Assembly: GCA_015501075.1 (NCBI GenBank)
Contig: JADNYJ010000858.1
Span: 1 to 11,252, forward strand
Source of the DNA: Gymnopilus junonius
Taxonomy: Eukaryota; Basidiomycota; Agaricomycetes; Agaricales; Galerinaceae
Direction of reading: 5' to 3'
Length of the DNA: 11,252 nucleotides
Shown: positions 8,119 through 11,252 of the stretch, piece after piece
How the letters are laid out: the number at the start of each line of letters is the position of its first letter
Position numbering within the stretch: position 1 is the stretch's first letter
Made by a program: the position numbers and the translations under genes
The notes under the pieces: model-generated
Seen by the model: only the letters and a program-made list of their open reading frames with translations
Database searches by the model: none
Told to the model about the DNA's origin: nothing

Positions 8119-9319
8119 TTAGTTATCTCGACTCGACCACCTCTCCCCTTGGTCACTAACAAGCCCACCATCCACCAACGTCTCCACTTTCTTCCAAAAA
8201 TCCGAAGGTCTGAACGAGTCCTGCACCTTCCAAGCATGCGGACCTCCCAAGTCCTTCAAAATAACCATAGATTGGGACCTTGCCAATGGATACTCAGCCG
8301 ACTTGTCCAGCTTCCTGATCCTCGTAACAAGCTGTTCATGTTGTGCTGAAGGATAGCCCTGCGGCTCCAATACTGCAAAATATCGAAGCTTTTGTGCCAC
8401 CTTCCTAATTCTGACTGTGTGATTCAAACCAAACAGAGATGTCGCTACATGCGTCAGGTTCTGGAAAGCCGAATAAGCAATGGTATAAGGAGGCTTGTTA
8501 GGAGACCGTAGAGCATGCAAGGCATCATCGAGGTGAATCCAGTTTCCATTATCATAGTCGACTATGATAGCAAGGTGCGTCGACGACGCGACGAGCCCCA
8601 CTGGGATGTCATACTGCGCGTTCTGTTGATCGATATGCCTCACATCAGGCCAATCGCGATGGCAGACCATCGTGAGTCGCCTTAAGTACGGAGATTTAAT
8701 ATAATCCAAAATATTTTCTTTCGAGGAGCCTTTACGGAACAGGGTGAGCAAGACAATTTGGCGTGAACTTTCAACAAGGATGGCTTTTGCCTGAGGCAGA
8801 GTCACAGTGCTTTCGATTGCCAAGGACCTGATAATGGACTCGAAATATCCTCTAGGCTTGAGTCTAAGGGTTTTGAAGGAATGGCTGATTGGGGGTCTTG
8901 GATGACGATTCTCTGGTATAAAATTGGGTGAACCCTAGGTAAGCATAATCATAAAAGTGAGAAATTGATTCGCTTTGAATTCCTAACTGCTGGAGGAGAA
9001 ATGCGTAAATCTACCATTTATAAACATCTTTTGCAACCTGACACAATCTAAAAGCACACTTCCCATCCAAACCCGCAGCGCGCTCAAAGATGATTCGTTG
9101 AATCCCGTTCGGGAGTTCGACCACAAATTATATCCAAATTGGGTACTGGCGCCTGCAAATGTTTAAATTTCGAGGGTTGGTCTCTGGGCTGTCCATGGGG
9201 AAAGTATATCTTCTTGAAGTTCTAGTTCTATTTCGTCGGTGTCCTGGATCTCAAAATTACGGAGGAAAGAGAACAATTAGGAGGGGAGGAGGAAGGTTGG
9301 GGGAGTTATTTGAATTCAT
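8119..9319 (-). pseudogene. F3, broken F-box-like paralogue
   Basis: It is homologous to F1 and F2 over its whole length, and closest to F1 (shared MVCHRDW and NAQYDIPVGLVAS). Reading from the ancestral ATG (9319-9317), the frame meets TAA at codon 21 (9259-9257), just after VLFPP, where F1 has YFPPG. A later ATG (9196) is in frame with the F-box segment but stops at TAA 9130-9128, immediately before VVELPNGIQRIIFERAAGLD. The intron is kept (9014-8935, 80 nt, GTAGAT...CTAG, same Trp codon). Exon 2 then lacks 4 nt relative to F1 and F2 at about 8876-8881 (F1 has AISFFKTLR), which shifts the frame. Beyond it the C-terminal 235 codons are open from MAIESTVTLP to the stop at 8119. Several independent lesions make an assembly error unlikely. 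The remaining open part could still be transcribed. Confidence 0.8.
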
Positions 9320-10282
9320 TGCGATGCGCTCAGACTGGTCAATGTTGAAGATGGTGACCGGCCGCGCAAGGGGGTTTCTGTCGTGAGAATTTCTATGTTG
9401 ATCGCACAAGGTCATGACAAACTACGAGCGCTCGCTCGTATTTTCTCTTCGTCGTTGACTTGCATACCAATACTCAATATGCAGCAGCATAACCTTCTAC
9501 TATATTATGCGGTTCTCTCTCTTTCCTCTCGAAAGTAGAAATTGCCCCTCCAGACGTCTTTCAGCGGCTTGTCTGACTCTTAATGCTCGAGCCTTGTCTG
9601 CATATAAAGCTACTACGGCATCCGACAGCTGTATTGCTTCGAGGCTTGAAACTCATGTTTACGAACAAGCATAAAATAAGATCTGAAAAGAGGTGGTTTA
9701 CGTCCAGGACTTTACAGGCTCCCTGAGTTCCTTCCTGGCCGGTAAAAAGTTCATTCCTTATTACCAGTGCACATGCCATCGAAATCGAGGCGTACAATAT
9801 GGACCTTTCAGATGTATGTAACCTTTCCGCCGGATTCGAAGACAATACTGAGAACACCTCCCCTGAGTGTCAGAAAGTCAGGCACAACGTCCTGCAGACC
9901 AAGCAGTAAGAAAAAGACGGGATGCGCCGTGCAAACGGCAGATCCTCCATTCTCTCCAAAAATATCGATCCTGTGGGAGTACAGCTGCTTGGTCGACATC
10001 TACCACGGAGAATCTGGTGGATCTAACAGTACACAGTTTCCCAGTTCCTTTGTTCCACCTTCGTCTGTTTCTGAACTTGCTTTCATTTGCTTTCAGCTCG
10101 ACTTGACCTGGCAAGCGTACTCTATAATCATAAACCCAAATATGTAGTCGACGACTCGCCACTACTGCTTGCTCTCCTACATGCTTCGAAGCCATTTGTG
10201 CCCTTCAGAAAGCTGGTGAGACGGAACGGTTCATTTTTTCCAGCCGGTTGCAGGCAGGCAAGTTCCAGAATGATTTTGATTT
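9320..10282. other. Long spacer between F3 and SSP-B, no gene supported
   Basis: About 960 bp. The left end holds the old F3 promoter, including the 24-bp block at 9378-9401 shared with F1. A 10-bp palindrome CGAGCGCTCG lies near 9425, and a TATAAA word at 9603. Open frames on both strands between 9560 and 10200 overlap one another and show no domain I recognise. The most gene-like is a 36-codon frame at 9799-9909 (begins MDLSDVCNLSAGF) ending next to a good donor word, GTAAGA; a spliced small protein is possible but unsupported. This spacer is longer than the 6656-7162 counterpart, so an insertion or a decayed gene could be present. Confidence 0.45.
9378..9401. promoter_or_regulatory. Block conserved upstream of F1 and F3 (F3 copy)
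   Basis: CTGTCGTGAGAATTTCTATG and four following bases match the F1 upstream block (5374-5397) at 19 of 24 positions. It lies 59 bp upstream of the ancestral F3 ATG versus 37 bp at F1. It may be a promoter or 5' UTR remnant; it may also be plain residual homology. Confidence 0.4.
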
Positions 10283-10315
10283 TCGAAGCGTGCCTGGATG
10301 TCGATCAAGACCAGG
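10283..10315 (+). repeat. Upstream block shared by SSP-A and SSP-B (copy 2)
   Basis: TCGAAGCGTGCCTGGATGTC and the next ten bases match 7163-7195 at about 26 of 30 positions, about 330 bp before the SSP-B ATG. Between this block and the TATA-like box, only patches are still alignable with SSP-A (for example CTAAACTTTGGGGTA near 10485 and CTGAACTTTGGTGTA near 7360). Confidence 0.6.
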
Positions 10316-10564
10316 GTTCGTCATCTACATAAAAAATATCTGACAGGTTTGAAGGATAGAAGTCGTCGACGCTCCGAATGATCTTTCCACCATTGATCTT
10401 TTGTTCACTGCATGGTGGTGGCATCTTGTTCCGTGACTGTTTTTGCTGGCCCCATGGCCACTTAGCATACGATTGAAGGCATCCTAAACTTTGGGGTAGA
10501 TATCTTGGCGATTCCTTGGGAATTCATTCTCATCTGAGAAATGACACAAAGAAATTTGCTCTGC

Positions 10565-10571
10565 TATTTAA
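10565..10571 (+). promoter_or_regulatory. TATA-like box of SSP-B
   Basis: TATTTAA in the context GCTATTTAA, conserved at SSP-A, 44 bp upstream (end to start) of the ATG at 10615. The spacing fits a fungal TATA-driven promoter with a short 5' UTR. Confidence 0.5.
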
Positions 10572-10614
10572 GGGCTATCAATCTAAGTATCGACCAGGAT
10601 TTATCATCTCCAAA

Positions 10615-10978
10615 ATGTACTTCCAAACTACTCTAGTCGCTCTCGCGTTGTCAGTCATATCGTTCTCTTCTAGCGCTGCTGCCGTTTCATGTGCAGTGTG
10701 CGCTCCATCAATCGTCTTCGATGGACTTACTCGTACTTTGACTCTGTCGAGAGAGGAAGAGAGCAACACCCTGCAGTGCAAGTAAGTCGTGATCCAGCAA
10801 ATTTTATATGACAAAGTAATAAATCACGAATAGCTACGATACCCCAGCCATCGCAGGATTTTCTCCTGCTTGTCTCTACCAAGTTGGCCTTCTCTACGTC
10901 GATCACGTTCTTCGTTAATGGGTGTACTGATAGAATGTCAATGGGCAACTCATTTTTACAACACCGGCGCTACCTTGA
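10615..10978 (+). CDS. SSP-B, small secreted cysteine-containing protein
   Basis: Predicted exons are 10615-10781, 10834-10882 and 10934-10978, giving 86 residues. Intron 1 (10782-10833, 52 nt) has a consensus GTAAGT donor and AATAG acceptor. Intron 2 (10883-10933, 51 nt) has a weaker GTTGGC donor, but the same split occurs in SSP-A. The ATG at 10615 follows CCAAA and begins a clear signal peptide (MYFQTTLVALALSVISFSSS, cleavage probably near AAA-VSC, residue 23). The mature part is about 60 residues with Cys 26, 29, 55 and 69, enough for two disulfides: SCAVCAPSIVF, LTRTLTLSREE, LQCNYDTPAIAGFSPACLYQ, NVNGQLIF. It resembles small secreted proteins of unknown function in mushroom genomes. An ATG farther upstream (10516) is in frame but precedes the TATA-like box. 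The 3' end is uncertain: homology with SSP-A continues past the TGA. Confidence 0.66.
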
Positions 10979-11252
10979 CTTCGCTGCCGGAGCGTGCCCC
11001 GCTACTTGCCTTTGGTCCAGAAGACTTCATGCTAAATGATGATTGCGAGTCCTCCTATTCACAATTCCTAGATGTTTTCTGACATTTTCCTAGTATCTTT
11101 GCTGGCTACCAATTTTCCTATGTCGAAGATTATAAGCCTTGTTTAAACAACTTGTACCCATAAAAGATGCAAAAATATATAAATGAAAATGCGCCCCTGA
11201 TTACCCTAGTGAAGAGCTATTCGCTTACTGGCTACAGGACATGCGGCGAATC
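10979..11252. other. 3' flank of SSP-B to window end
   Basis: The block up to about 11035 is homologous to the SSP-A 3' flank and, in the SSP-B frame, reads VQKTSC then TAA (11015-11035). After it the DNA is AT-rich (AAAAATATATAAATGAAAATG at 11171-11190 or so), which may be polyadenylation sequence or a promoter of a gene beyond the window. No further coding sequence is supported. Confidence 0.45.

Noticed and set aside
9420..9440. Palindrome CGAGCGCTCG followed by CTCGT as a possible element end
   Set aside because: It is short, single and without a partner or target-site duplication; chance is sufficient.
9878..10195. Minus-strand 105-codon frame
   Set aside because: It is arginine-rich and overlapped by plus-strand frames of similar length, with no recognisable motif or intron signals.
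7484..11035. SSPs as hydrophobins or mating pheromone precursors
   Set aside because: The eight-cysteine hydrophobin pattern and a C-terminal CaaX motif are both absent.

Overview
The window looks like nuclear DNA of a filamentous fungus, most likely an agaricomycete (mushroom-type basidiomycete). The signs are genes split by very short GT...AG introns (about 50-80 nt), the 3' end of a fungal glycoside hydrolase family 92 gene, a cluster of F-box-like paralogues of the kind expanded in Agaricomycetes, and tiny cysteine-containing secreted proteins. There are no bacterial operon features. The assignment rests on pattern recognition, not on a search.

Layout. (1) 1-478, plus strand: the 3' end of a GH92 alpha-mannosidase gene, with one 53-nt intron. 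(2) 596-3874, minus strand, convergent with it: a large four-exon gene for a protein of about 1010 residues. It has an N-terminal membrane region, a long disordered middle, more than 200 residues of Glu/Lys/Arg-rich helix and a small C-terminal domain I do not recognise. Its first intron (1785-1930) is inferred and itself reads like coiled-coil coding sequence. (3) 4130-9319, minus strand: three paralogues of one F-box-like family, called F1, F2 and F3 here. F1 and F2 are open, each with one intron at the same codon. F1 has a 1-nt deletion that changes its tail. F3 is a pseudogene with several breaks. (4) 7484-7856 and 10615-10978, plus strand: two paralogues of a small secreted protein, SSP-A and SSP-B, with the same three-exon structure. 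SSP-A has ATA where SSP-B has its ATG. The homology extends into their promoters and past their stop codons.

The right half of the window (about 4.1-11.1 kb) is therefore a birth-and-death cluster in which F-box-like genes on the minus strand alternate with secreted-protein genes on the plus strand. Long spacers (6656-7443 and 9320-10282) contain no gene I can support. I see no tRNA, rRNA, CRISPR or intact transposon. The genes do not form an obvious pathway. GH92 trims mannose from secreted glycoproteins, F-box-like proteins usually present targets to SCF ubiquitin ligases, and the roles of the SSPs and the coiled-coil protein are unknown.
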